NCBI GenBank assembly: GCA_936936565.1
Contig: CAKZIX010000008.1
Coordinates: 1 to 25,557 of the forward strand
From: an uncultured Nocardiaceae bacterium
GTDB lineage: Bacteria; Actinomycetota; Actinomycetes; Mycobacteriales; Mycobacteriaceae
Direction of reading: 5' to 3'
Length of the DNA stretch: 25,557 nucleotides
Made by a program: the position numbers and the translations under genes. The notes below the pieces were generated by a model, which did no database searches, was not told where the DNA came from, and was given only the letters and a program-made list of their open reading frames with translations. Of the stretch, positions 14,453-22,381 are shown one piece after another. Position 1 is the stretch's first letter, and every line of letters begins with the position of its first letter.

Positions 14453-15814
14453 TCAGTCGAGGATTTTGACTCGTGGACGCCCGGCCGCTCGTCCGGCGCG
14501 CCGTTCGGCGGCGTCGCGACGCAGCCAGTCGTACTGGTCGACGAGGGCGGGGCGTCGGGAGCGGAGAACCGTCTCGACATCCGCCGCCGTCAGGGTTGTG
14601 GCAGTGGGCAGGCGGTCCAGGTCGGCAAGCAGAGACCGCACCGTATCGCGGGCGCAGACCTTGTTCGTTCCGATGATGCCGCGCGGTCCGCGCTTGGCCC
14701 ACCCGGTGACGTAGACGCCCGGCAGTGGCGTGCCCGCGTCCAGCACCCGGCCCTCGTCGTTCGGAACGACGCCCTGCGCTTCGTCGAACGGTAGTCCGGG
14801 TACCGGTGTACCGAAGTAGCCGATCGAGCGCAGCACCAGGCCTGCGGCGAGATTCTGCTGTCGGCCGTCGGGCCGGACGCGTACCGTATCGCCTTCGCGC
14901 ACAGCGTGATTGGTCGCCAACTGGATTCCGGTGACACGGTCGGTGCCGAGGATCCGGGCAGGGGCGGCGAGGAATCGAAGCACGATCCGGCGTGCGTTGC
15001 CGTTGCCCGCGTGGTCGGCGTAGCGCCGCAGCGTCTCGACCTTGCGCCGGGTGGTGGCGTCGAGGGTGTCGAGCAGCCCGTGGGACAACTCGTCGCGCTC
15101 GACCGCGACGTCGACGCCGGGCAGCCTTCCGAGCTCCTCGAGTTCGGGATTGTTGAAGGCCGCGTGCAGCTGCGTACGCCGGCCGATGACCACTACCTCG
15201 CGTATCCGACTGTTCGCGAGGGCGTCGAGGGCATGCGCGGCGATGTCGGTGCGCGCGAGTACCTCCACCGGGAGCGACAGTATGCGGGCCACGTCGAGTG
15301 CGACGTTGCCGTTGCCGATGACGACGGCCCGCTCGCCCGACAGATCGGGATCCAGGTCGGCGGCCTCGGGATGGCCGTTGTACCAGGCGACGAGTGCCCG
15401 TGCCGACAGGCTTCCTTCAAGGTCCTCGCCCGGGATCCCGAGTCGGGTGTCGCCGGCGGCGCCGACGGCATAGACGACGGCGTCGCACCACTCGGTCAAT
15501 TCCGCAGCGGTGACGTCTCGGCCGAGCGAGATGTTGCCGAAGAAGCGGAAGCCGTTGCGGCTGGCGGTTTCTTCGAACACCCGCTGGACCAGCTTCTTCT
15601 CCGGGTGATCGGGAGCGACGCCATGCCGGACCAGCCCCCACGGAGTCGAGAGCTGGTCGAGGACGTCGACCTCGACAGGGTGGTGGACCAAACGTTGCAG
15701 GCGGCCGTCGAGGTAGGTGCCGCCCGGAGCCTCCAGCAGGTGTCCGGCGGCGTACAACCCCGCCGGACCCGCGCCGACGACCGCGACCCGCAACGCGCGT
15801 CCGAGCCCGGTCAT
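14453..15814 (-). CDS. fprA: Ferredoxin-NADP reductase, FprA-like
   Basis: A 453-residue flavoprotein resembling mycobacterial FprA and adrenodoxin reductase. It has an FAD motif VAVVGAGPAGLYAAGHLL near the N-terminus, the family signature STPWGLVRHGVAPDHPEKK, an NADP motif AVVIGNGNVALDVARIL, and near the C-terminus GWAKRGPRGIIGTNK, followed by the ending GRPRVKILD. It transfers electrons between NADPH and ferredoxin. It overlaps the upstream ferredoxin gene by four bases (ATGA at 15811-15814), so the partner is almost certainly that ferredoxin. It is the last gene of the tetR-mopB-fdx-fprA operon and would supply or withdraw electrons for the molybdenum enzyme. The frame is open upstream, but ATG 15814 is the homologous start. 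Confidence 0.93.
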   Translation of the reverse strand: MTGLGRALRVAVVGAGPAGLYAAGHLLEAPGGTYLDGRLQRLVHHPVEVDVLDQLSTPWGLVRHGVAPDHPEKKLVQRVFEETASRNGFRFFGNISLGRDVTAAELTEWCDAVVYAVGAAGDTRLGIPGEDLEGSLSARALVAWYNGHPEAADLDPDLSGERAVVIGNGNVALDVARILSLPVEVLARTDIAAHALDALANSRIREVVVIGRRTQLHAAFNNPELEELGRLPGVDVAVERDELSHGLLDTLDATTRRKVETLRRYADHAGNGNARRIVLRFLAAPARILGTDRVTGIQLATNHAVREGDTVRVRPDGRQQNLAAGLVLRSIGYFGTPVPGLPFDEAQGVVPNDEGRVLDAGTPLPGVYVTGWAKRGPRGIIGTNKVCARDTVRSLLADLDRLPTATTLTAADVETVLRSRRPALVDQYDWLRRDAAERRAGRAAGRPRVKILD

Positions 15815-16071
15815 CGGATGTTCTCGAACCAGGCGGCGTTGATCGCTGCATAGTCGGCATGGTCCGGCGGCAGTCGGCGCGCGTGATGAATCGCGTCGAC
15901 CGGACACGCCGGAACGCACGCCTCGCAGTCGATACACGACGTCGCGTCGATGTAGAGCTGCTCCGTCGAGGCGAACTCCGGGTCGTCCGGCCGCGGCCGG
16001 ATGCAGTCGGCCGGACAGACTTCCAGACACGAATAGTCGGCCACGCAAGCCGGACCGATCACGTATGCCAT
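15811..16071 (-). CDS. Seven-iron-type ferredoxin ([3Fe-4S][4Fe-4S])
   Basis: An 86-residue ferredoxin. Cysteines are C9, C15, C19, C23 and C46, C49, C52, C56. The second set is the classical CxxCxxCxxxCP motif. In the first set the C9-x5-C15-x3-C19 spacing lacks one cysteine, as in FdxA-type proteins, so I predict one 3Fe and one 4Fe cluster. It starts directly after the molybdoenzyme stop (TGA then ATG, 16074-16069) and overlaps fprA by four bases, so all three are translated together. Its job is to shuttle electrons between FprA and the molybdenum enzyme. Confidence 0.93.
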   Translation of the reverse strand: MAYVIGPACVADYSCLEVCPADCIRPRPDDPEFASTEQLYIDATSCIDCEACVPACPVDAIHHARRLPPDHADYAAINAAWFENIR

Positions 16072-18258
16072 TCAGACCACCGCCGCGCGCGGTACATCGA
16101 CTGCTTCGGCGCGCACGCGCACACCGTTCAGATGCGACATCCCCGACAGTGGATCCAGCTCGGTCGGCTCGGTGCTCGTCAGGTCGTTCACGCTGGCGCC
16201 CCCCTCCTGGTTCGCCAGCGTCCACTGGCCACGTCCCTTGTGGCCCCAGCCGTGCGGCACCGCGACCACGCCTTGCTTGATGTCGTCGGTCACCAGCGCC
16301 GGCAGCTCGATCGAACCCCAGGGTGAGGTGAGACGGACGGGTGCGCCGTTGACGATTCCGAGTGAGTCGGCGTCTGCCGGATGGATCCGGACGGCGTGGC
16401 GCGGGCGGGCGGCCCGCAGCTTGGGCACATTGTGCAACCACGAATTTTCCGAGCGAGGCTCCCGCATCCCGATCAGGCGTAGCGGAAAGTCCGGGTCGGC
16501 CGTGCGGCCGATCAGTCGCCGCACCTCTCGACGAATCGCGGATTGGTCGAGATGCAGTTTGCGGTCGCGATGCCGGATCACGTCTTCCAGCAGGCCCGTG
16601 CGGGCGTGATCGCGGATCAGCAATCCGTGGGGCGACTGCTCGGCGAGCGAGGCGAAGGTGTGTCCCTTACGGCGCAGGCCGAATCGATCCCCATACGAAC
16701 TCATCCTGATCATGACGTCCAACAGGTTGCGTGGCGTCAGGGGGTGGCCAACGAGGTCGGCAGCCTTGGCAGCCAGTCGGGCCGGCGCGCTGGGCAGCGC
16801 GCGCGTGCCGAGGGCGCGGGCGAGCTCGTCGATCACCGCCCATTCGGGCCGTGCCTCGCCGGGGGCCGGAACGACGGGATCGGTCGTTTGCACCCATGGC
16901 ACAGGCATGTGCATCGAGCCGAAGAACGGGAAGTCCTCGCGCTCGTACATCGCGACACCGGGCAGTACATAGTCGGCGTGTGCGCCGGTCTCGTTGACAT
17001 ACAGGTCGAAGGACACCATCAGGTCGAGTTCGTCGAGCGCACCCTCGAGACGGTCACCGCCGGGCGTCGAAACGACCGGATTGCCGGCCGATACGAACAG
17101 CGCGCGGATCTGGCCTTTGCCCGGGGTCCGGATCTCGGCTGCCATGTTCGCCGCGGGCGCCAGACCCATCACCTCGGGGAGATTTCCGATGCGGCTGCGC
17201 CACGTGTCGTAGGTGTCGGCGCCGGACTTGGCCAGCATGGCGCGCAACGGAATTCCGCTGTCGCTGAACACCGCGCCGCCGGCCACGTCGAGGTTGCCGG
17301 CGAGAAAGTTGACCGCGTCCAGCAGGAAATTGACCAACGTGGGGTTCGTGCCCAGACACGTGCCCAGCCGTCCGTACAGTACCGACTTCTTGGTGGCGAG
17401 GTCGCGGGCGAGCACGCGCACGTCGGCCGCCGCGATCCCGGTGTGCGTGGCGGTCGACTCCGGTGGAAAATCTGCCGCCAATGCCTCGAATGCGCCGAGG
17501 CCGGTGGCCTGTCGGGCCGCTCGGCGGCGATCGACCAGATTCTCGGCAAGCAGGACGTGCGCCAGTGACAGCAGGAGGTAGGCGTCGGTGTCGGCCGCGA
17601 TGGGAAACCACTCGAACTCGCGGGCGGTCTCGGTTCGTCGTGGGTCCACGACGACGACCCGCCCGCCCCGGGCGACGATCTCGTGCAGCTTCTCGGCAAA
17701 GGTGGGAATGGTGGCCATGCTGCCGTGCGAGACCGTCGGATTGGCGCCGATGACCACTGCCAGCTCGGTCCGGTCGAGATCGGGCACCGGCACCGCCATA
17801 CAGGAGCCGTACAGCAAAGCGCTTGCCGCCCAACGGCTGTTGGTGTCTTGTGACCCGGCGCCGTAGGCGTGCTTGGAGCCCAGGGCCTTGACGAAGCCGA
17901 CGCTCCACATGGCGTGGCTGTAGCTGCCCGCCGAAGGATTGCCGTTGTACCAAGCGACCGAATCGCCACCGTGCTCGGCGACGATTCGCTGCAGGCGCGA
18001 GGTGATCGCGGTCATCGCATGATCCCAGCTGACGCGGGTGAAGGAGCCGTCCGGCTGACGCTCGAGCGGATGGAGCACCCGCTCCGGGTCGTTCTGCACT
18101 CCGGGATAGGCAATGCCCTTGGGGCAAGCGAAACCCTTCGACGCGACATGGTCGGGGTCGGGGCGCAGGCCGACCAATCGGTCGTCCTCCACCGTGGCGA
18201 TCAGGCCGCAGTAGGGCTCGCAGATCCGGCAGAACGTCGTCTGTTCACGCGTTGTCAT
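16072..18258 (-). CDS. Molybdopterin-dependent oxidoreductase, DMSO-reductase superfamily
   Basis: A 728-residue catalytic subunit binding bis-MGD. An N-terminal 4Fe-4S site is formed by C10-x2-C13-x3-C17 and C45. Pterin-binding domains follow, and a C-terminal MopB-type beta-barrel (about 600-720: HPADADSLGIVNGAPVRLTSPWGSIELPA, HGWGHKGRG) is complete. There is no Tat signal, so it acts in the cytoplasm. At the position where formate dehydrogenases and nitrate reductases carry Cys or SeCys (about 133-145, GAGSQDTNSRWAA) no cysteine is seen, so the metal ligand and reaction are uncertain. It resembles the uncharacterised mycobacterial Rv0197-type enzymes. GGAGG lies 5 bases before the ATG, and the gene overlaps the end of tetR by 14 bases. 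The ferredoxin and FprA downstream complete a soluble electron chain. Confidence 0.9.
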   Translation of the reverse strand: MTTREQTTFCRICEPYCGLIATVEDDRLVGLRPDPDHVASKGFACPKGIAYPGVQNDPERVLHPLERQPDGSFTRVSWDHAMTAITSRLQRIVAEHGGDSVAWYNGNPSAGSYSHAMWSVGFVKALGSKHAYGAGSQDTNSRWAASALLYGSCMAVPVPDLDRTELAVVIGANPTVSHGSMATIPTFAEKLHEIVARGGRVVVVDPRRTETAREFEWFPIAADTDAYLLLSLAHVLLAENLVDRRRAARQATGLGAFEALAADFPPESTATHTGIAAADVRVLARDLATKKSVLYGRLGTCLGTNPTLVNFLLDAVNFLAGNLDVAGGAVFSDSGIPLRAMLAKSGADTYDTWRSRIGNLPEVMGLAPAANMAAEIRTPGKGQIRALFVSAGNPVVSTPGGDRLEGALDELDLMVSFDLYVNETGAHADYVLPGVAMYEREDFPFFGSMHMPVPWVQTTDPVVPAPGEARPEWAVIDELARALGTRALPSAPARLAAKAADLVGHPLTPRNLLDVMIRMSSYGDRFGLRRKGHTFASLAEQSPHGLLIRDHARTGLLEDVIRHRDRKLHLDQSAIRREVRRLIGRTADPDFPLRLIGMREPRSENSWLHNVPKLRAARPRHAVRIHPADADSLGIVNGAPVRLTSPWGSIELPALVTDDIKQGVVAVPHGWGHKGRGQWTLANQEGGASVNDLTSTEPTELDPLSGMSHLNGVRVRAEAVDVPRAAVV

Positions 18259-18832
18259 CGCGCACCTCCATAGCTTTGACGAAGGCCCTCTCGGCCTGCT
18301 GAATCGCCGCGTCGGACGCCAGGACTCCGCGGGAGACGAGAAGCACAGCGTTCTTCACCACGCTGGAGAACAAGCCGGCGACGTAGGCGGGGTGATACTG
18401 CGGGTCGATCTCGCCGCGGCGTTGCCCGCGGACGATGAACTCCTCTACCGACCGGGACAACGCGACGCTCACCGCTTGCCCCTGGACTTCGGGCGTGGCG
18501 TGCGTGAGGACGAAGGCGTAGCGGTTGCCGAGCCCGACGAACGGCTCGATGAGCGAGACGAGTACCTCGAGCGCCGGGCCGTCGGTGGGTAAGGCACCCA
18601 GGTGGCGGTGCACTTCGGCGAAGGCGGACGGGGCGACCGCGTCGAACAACGCCTCCCGGGTGGGGAAGTGCCGGTAGAGAGTCGCGCGATTGACCCCCGC
18701 GGCGTCGGCGATCTCCTGCAGCGAAGCACCCGCATTCGCCGCCCAGACCGTTGCTGCCGCCTCGACGATTCGCTGGACGCTCCGGCGACCGTCCGACCGA
18801 GTGGGACTGGGAAGTGGAGATGTCTGCGTCAC
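18245..18832 (-). CDS. TetR-family regulator of the molybdoenzyme operon
   Basis: A 195-residue TetR protein with the helix-turn-helix at residues 15-60 (SVQRIVEAAATVWAANAGASLQEIADAAGVNRATLYRHF), and a C-terminal helical domain without a subfamily I recognise. It begins with GTG at 18832; the only SD-like stretch (AGAGG) touches the start codon, so translation may start from a leaderless or very short leader. The next gene begins inside its 3' end, so it is co-transcribed with the enzymes it probably controls. The perfect palindrome 9 bases upstream is the likely operator and would regulate both this operon and the divergent plus-strand pair. Confidence 0.92.
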   Translation of the reverse strand: MTQTSPLPSPTRSDGRRSVQRIVEAAATVWAANAGASLQEIADAAGVNRATLYRHFPTREALFDAVAPSAFAEVHRHLGALPTDGPALEVLVSLIEPFVGLGNRYAFVLTHATPEVQGQAVSVALSRSVEEFIVRGQRRGEIDPQYHPAYVAGLFSSVVKNAVLLVSRGVLASDAAIQQAERAFVKAMEVRDDNA

Positions 18833-18841
18833 CCTCTAAGT

Positions 18842-18858
18842 GCAACACAATGTGTTGC
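18842..18858. promoter_or_regulatory. Perfect 17-bp TetR operator
   Basis: GCAACACA-A-TGTGTTGC is an exact palindrome around one central base. It lies between the start of tetR (18832) and the start of the divergent lipocalin-like gene (18928) and overlaps a likely -35 box of the latter (TTGCGG, 18855-18860). It is the natural binding site for the adjacent repressor. Confidence 0.8.
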
Positions 18859-18883
18859 GGATAATCAACCGTATCTGCAATAG
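18855..18883 (+). promoter_or_regulatory. Candidate promoter of the lipocalin-like/phosphotransferase operon
   Basis: TTGCGG (18855-18860), a 17-base spacer and CAATAG (18878-18883) form a plausible sigma-70 promoter about 45 bases upstream of the TTG start. Operator 1 covers its -35 box and operator 2 its -10 box, which would give tight repression. Confidence 0.45.
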
Positions 18884-18893
18884 TTTGTGTCGC
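18877..18893. promoter_or_regulatory. Degenerate second copy of the TetR operator
   Basis: GCAATAGTTTGTGTCGC matches the perfect palindrome at 12 of 17 positions in the same orientation (GCAA at the left, TGTGT and GC at the right), 35 bases further along. The right half-site is the better conserved. Confidence 0.5.
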
Positions 18894-18927
18894 ACTTGAG
18901 CTGCTTCCCGAACTTCTGGAGTCCGCC

Positions 18928-19878
18928 TTGACCACGATTACCCCCGCCGACGAGAGCCTCCACGAGCCGTACGACGACCCGAACTGGCAGGAGAGCTGGT
19001 ACTTCTCATGGTTCGACGGCGCGAACCGGGCTGCCGGCCTGGCACGTATCGGCTACCTGCCCAATTCCGGAGAGTGGAGCGCGGGCGTGATGGTCGCGGG
19101 CCCCGATGGCATCGAGCGTGGGTTCGCGAACATGAAGCACAAGGGCGGTCCGCAGCACCCCGAGGCACTCACTATCGGACGGCTGACCTTCCGGATGATC
19201 GAGCCGCTGCGGACGTGGCGGGTGGTGGTGGAGGGCCGCGACGGCCTCGACCTCACGTTTACAGCCATCAACGACGCATTCGACTTCGCCGACGGCCCGG
19301 CCGGCCCCGCGCTCCTGACCGGCGTCGCAGACCGGCACTTCGAGCAGACCGGCCGGGTCACCGGCACGGTTCGGGTCGGCGGCAAGACGACTCAGATCGA
19401 CGGGTACGGCCAGCGCGACAAGTCGTGGGGACCGCGGGACTGGGGTGCGCTCGAGGGGTGGAACTGGATCCCGGTCCTGTTCGACGACGATCTCGCATTC
19501 TGCACGACCCGGGTCACGGTCGGCGGAACCACGCATGTCGGGGGGTACATCTGGCACGACGGCGCGAACCACCCGATCGCAAAACTGCGCGTGCAGCCGG
19601 TCTGGAGGAGCCGCCGGGTACCGGCGGCCACGCGTGTCGTCGTCACCGACACCTCCGGTTTCACGATCGACACGCTCGGCACGTCGTACGCGCAAGCGCC
19701 GCTGTTCAACAAGGGCGCCATGCTGCAGCAGTCGCCGTCGAGTTGGGTCGCAACGGTCGACGGTGAAGAACGTACGGCCGTCGGCATCTCCGACTATCTG
19801 TACGACCCGGACCTGCGGGACAAGATCGCCTACATCCCGGGCTTCCTGAACCTGCTGACCAAGATGCGCAAGCTGTGA
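18928..19878 (+). CDS. Lipocalin-like DUF7064/DUF7065 (CrtC/AttH-like) protein
   Basis: A 316-residue soluble protein of a poorly characterised family. It looks like two beta-rich lipocalin-like halves; the most typical stretch is at residues 157-180 (IDGYGQRDKSWGPRDWG..WNW), shared with hydroxyneurosporene-synthase (CrtC)/AttH-like proteins. Members are thought to bind or act on hydrophobic molecules such as terpenoids. There is no signal peptide. The start is TTG at 18928, set by GGAG 6 bases upstream; no ATG or GTG is suitably placed. Its stop overlaps the GTG of the next gene (GTGA, 19875-19878), so the two are translationally coupled and probably act on the same compound. Family naming is from memory and would need a profile search. 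Confidence 0.7.
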   Translation: MTTITPADESLHEPYDDPNWQESWYFSWFDGANRAAGLARIGYLPNSGEWSAGVMVAGPDGIERGFANMKHKGGPQHPEALTIGRLTFRMIEPLRTWRVVVEGRDGLDLTFTAINDAFDFADGPAGPALLTGVADRHFEQTGRVTGTVRVGGKTTQIDGYGQRDKSWGPRDWGALEGWNWIPVLFDDDLAFCTTRVTVGGTTHVGGYIWHDGANHPIAKLRVQPVWRSRRVPAATRVVVTDTSGFTIDTLGTSYAQAPLFNKGAMLQQSPSSWVATVDGEERTAVGISDYLYDPDLRDKIAYIPGFLNLLTKMRKL

Positions 19879-22376
19879 TCCGCCGGATCGCTGCAGGCAG
19901 CGTCACCGACGCCGAGATCGTCGGCGGCAAGGCGCAAGGCCTGATTCGCCTGCTCAATGCCGGACTCACGGTTCCCGACGCGTGGGTGATTCCGGCCCCG
20001 GTATCCCTCGATGCGCGTGCCCGCACCGAGTTCTTGCACACGGTACTGCCCGATTGGTGGGCGCGCGTCGAGCCCGGAAACCTATGGGCGGTCAGGTCTT
20101 CGGCCGTCGCCGAGGACCTCGCGGACGCCTCGTTCGCGGGTGTGTACGAAACCAAGCTGGGGCTGGCGACCTGCGAGGAGATCGCGGCGGCCGTCGTCGA
20201 ATGCTGGGATGCGTACAACTCCGAGCACGCCGTGACCTACCGTTCGGAGTCCGGTGTGGCCGGCGCCGGGGGCGGGATCGCGCTGGTTGTTCAGCGCATG
20301 GTCCGCCCGCAGGCGGCGGGGGTCATGCTGACCACCGATCCGATGCGTCCGTTCGAGGCCCGCATCGTGATCGACGCCGCGTGGGGGCTGGGCGAGGCCG
20401 TCGTTTCCGCCGCCACCGACCCCGATCACTATGTGCTCGATCGAGATTCCGGCACGCTCATCGAGCACCGTTTGGGGGACAAGGCCATCGAGATCGTGTA
20501 CGACCGCGGCCTGGTGAGCCGCGACGTCGACGAACAGCGCCGCGCACAGCGCTGCCTCGACGACGCCGCGCTCACCCGCCTCTGGAAGGCGGCACAGACC
20601 GCGTCGCGGGGCATCGGCCCGGCACGCGACCTGGAATGGGCCGTCGAGGACGGCACCGTCTACGTCGTCCAGGACCGGCCGATCGTCGGATTGCCTTGCG
20701 CCACACCGGATGACGTCTGGTCGCGCAAGTGGGGCGACGAGTACCAGGGCGGATACGTGTTCCCGCTGACCTGGGACATGTGCGTGCTGCGCTGGGTGGA
20801 CCGCAACTCTCGGACCTTCGCCCAGCTGTTCGCCCCGGGACGCGATCCTGGCGTGAGCGTGCGGCGCTACAACGGCTACACCTACCTTTCGGCGGCTTAC
20901 CTGCGCAACGTGGTGGACACCATCCCAGGCATCGGATCCGACATGTTTCGCGAGTGGTTCCCGGCGTCGTACGTGGACAGTGTCGCGACCGGCCGCCCGT
21001 CTGTTCGGCAAATCCTGACCGCAGCGGGTGCACCGGTCCGGGCGCGGGCCTACGCAACACCGCGAAAGAACCTCGCCGCCATGGAGCGGCACAGTGACCG
21101 GGTCTTGCGTGACCTCGCGCCGCGTCTGCATCGCGACTATGCGGGCCTGTCGTGGAGTCAGCTCGAGGCCGAGCACGACCAGTTGGCGCGCCTCGTCGAC
21201 CACCACTACGAACTCATTTCGTGGGGCATTCCCTATGCCGTGGCGCTGCATCAAGCGGTCCCACGCCTGCTGCGCGCGTGGAGTGCGGACGCCGACGGCG
21301 ACTTGTACGCCGAGATTGTCGGCGGCCTGCCGGAGACCATGACGTCGGTGGTCAACCGCGAGATCTGGCAACTTCACGCCGTCGCCAGGGCCGACGAGAC
21401 GTTCGCCGCCGATGTTCGGGGTGAGCTGAGTGTCGACGAGTTGCGTGCTGCACATCCGGATTCGCCGTTCTGGCCGGAATTCGACAAGTTCCTGCGGATC
21501 CGCGGCCACCGAAGTTCGGAGCGCGACCCGGCCCTGCCTCGGTGGCGGGAGTCGCCGAACAGCATCTTGGCCATGATCCGTGCGCAACTGCGTCCGGAGA
21601 CGCCGCCTGCCGATCCCGCGCAGACCGAACATGCAGCCCGACGCGCGCGTGAGCAGGCAGTGGCCACGGCGCTTCGGCGTGCGGGCCGGCTCCGGGCCCC
21701 GATTCTGCGCCGGGCAATCCGCCTGATTCTCGACTTCACCACGTATCGGGAGAACCAGCGCTACCTGATCGACATCTACACCGACCATTTCCGTCGCCTG
21801 GCCATGGAGCAAGGCCGCCGACTAGTCGAACGCGGCGTGCTGAACGACGACTTCGATGTCTGGTTTCTCAGCGAGGCCGAGCTCCGCGCATTCGGCTCCG
21901 GGGAGCCGGTACCTGCCGACTTCGCCGCGCAGCTCGAGGTACGAAGGAAGCACTGGAAGCACTATCGCGATCGCCTGCCTGCCGCGTATCTCTATGACGA
22001 CGTCGAGGTGGATGCGCCGCTGGTCGACGTCATCGAGCCGCCGGGGGATGACGGCGGTTTGCCGGGTGTGGGTCTGTGCTCAGGGCGTTCCTGCGGGACT
22101 GCCCGCGTTGTGCGCACACTCGACGATCTCGCCAACGTACAACCGGGTGACATCCTGGTCGCGCGATCGATCGACCCGGCATGGACGAGTGTGTTCCCCA
22201 TCATCGGTGGCCTGGTCACCGAGATCGGGGGAGTGCTCAGCCACGGCGCACTCCTCGCCCGTGAGTACGGGATTCCGACGGTGAGCAGCGTCGCGAACGC
22301 GACGGTGCTGCTCGCCGACGGTGTCGAGGCCCTCGTCGACGGTGCGGCGGGTTCGGTTGTCGTCTCGCCGAGCTGA
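19875..22376 (+). CDS. PEP-synthase/rifampicin-phosphotransferase-like enzyme
   Basis: An 833-residue three-part enzyme. The N-terminal ATP-grasp domain (1-275) has GGKAQGL with K19, R74 (WAVRSSA), and E254, Q266 and R268 (LEWAVEDGTVYVVQDRPI), the ATP-binding residues of the family. The C-terminal swivelling domain has the phospho-accepting H790 in GGVLSHGALLAREYGIP. The middle (about 285-700) is a helical substrate-binding region that diverges most. Length and order match rifampicin phosphotransferase (about 865 residues), which uses ATP, water and the swinging histidine to phosphorylate the antibiotic; PEP synthase and phenylphosphate synthase use the same chemistry. Pairing with a lipocalin-like protein and a TetR/molybdoenzyme operon suggests a substrate other than rifampicin, or a detoxification unit. 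The start is a GTG overlapping the previous stop. Confidence 0.87.
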   Translation: MIRRIAAGSVTDAEIVGGKAQGLIRLLNAGLTVPDAWVIPAPVSLDARARTEFLHTVLPDWWARVEPGNLWAVRSSAVAEDLADASFAGVYETKLGLATCEEIAAAVVECWDAYNSEHAVTYRSESGVAGAGGGIALVVQRMVRPQAAGVMLTTDPMRPFEARIVIDAAWGLGEAVVSAATDPDHYVLDRDSGTLIEHRLGDKAIEIVYDRGLVSRDVDEQRRAQRCLDDAALTRLWKAAQTASRGIGPARDLEWAVEDGTVYVVQDRPIVGLPCATPDDVWSRKWGDEYQGGYVFPLTWDMCVLRWVDRNSRTFAQLFAPGRDPGVSVRRYNGYTYLSAAYLRNVVDTIPGIGSDMFREWFPASYVDSVATGRPSVRQILTAAGAPVRARAYATPRKNLAAMERHSDRVLRDLAPRLHRDYAGLSWSQLEAEHDQLARLVDHHYELISWGIPYAVALHQAVPRLLRAWSADADGDLYAEIVGGLPETMTSVVNREIWQLHAVARADETFAADVRGELSVDELRAAHPDSPFWPEFDKFLRIRGHRSSERDPALPRWRESPNSILAMIRAQLRPETPPADPAQTEHAARRAREQAVATALRRAGRLRAPILRRAIRLILDFTTYRENQRYLIDIYTDHFRRLAMEQGRRLVERGVLNDDFDVWFLSEAELRAFGSGEPVPADFAAQLEVRRKHWKHYRDRLPAAYLYDDVEVDAPLVDVIEPPGDDGGLPGVGLCSGRSCGTARVVRTLDDLANVQPGDILVARSIDPAWTSVFPIIGGLVTEIGGVLSHGALLAREYGIPTVSSVANATVLLADGVEALVDGAAGSVVVSPS

Positions 22377-22381
22377 CATGT

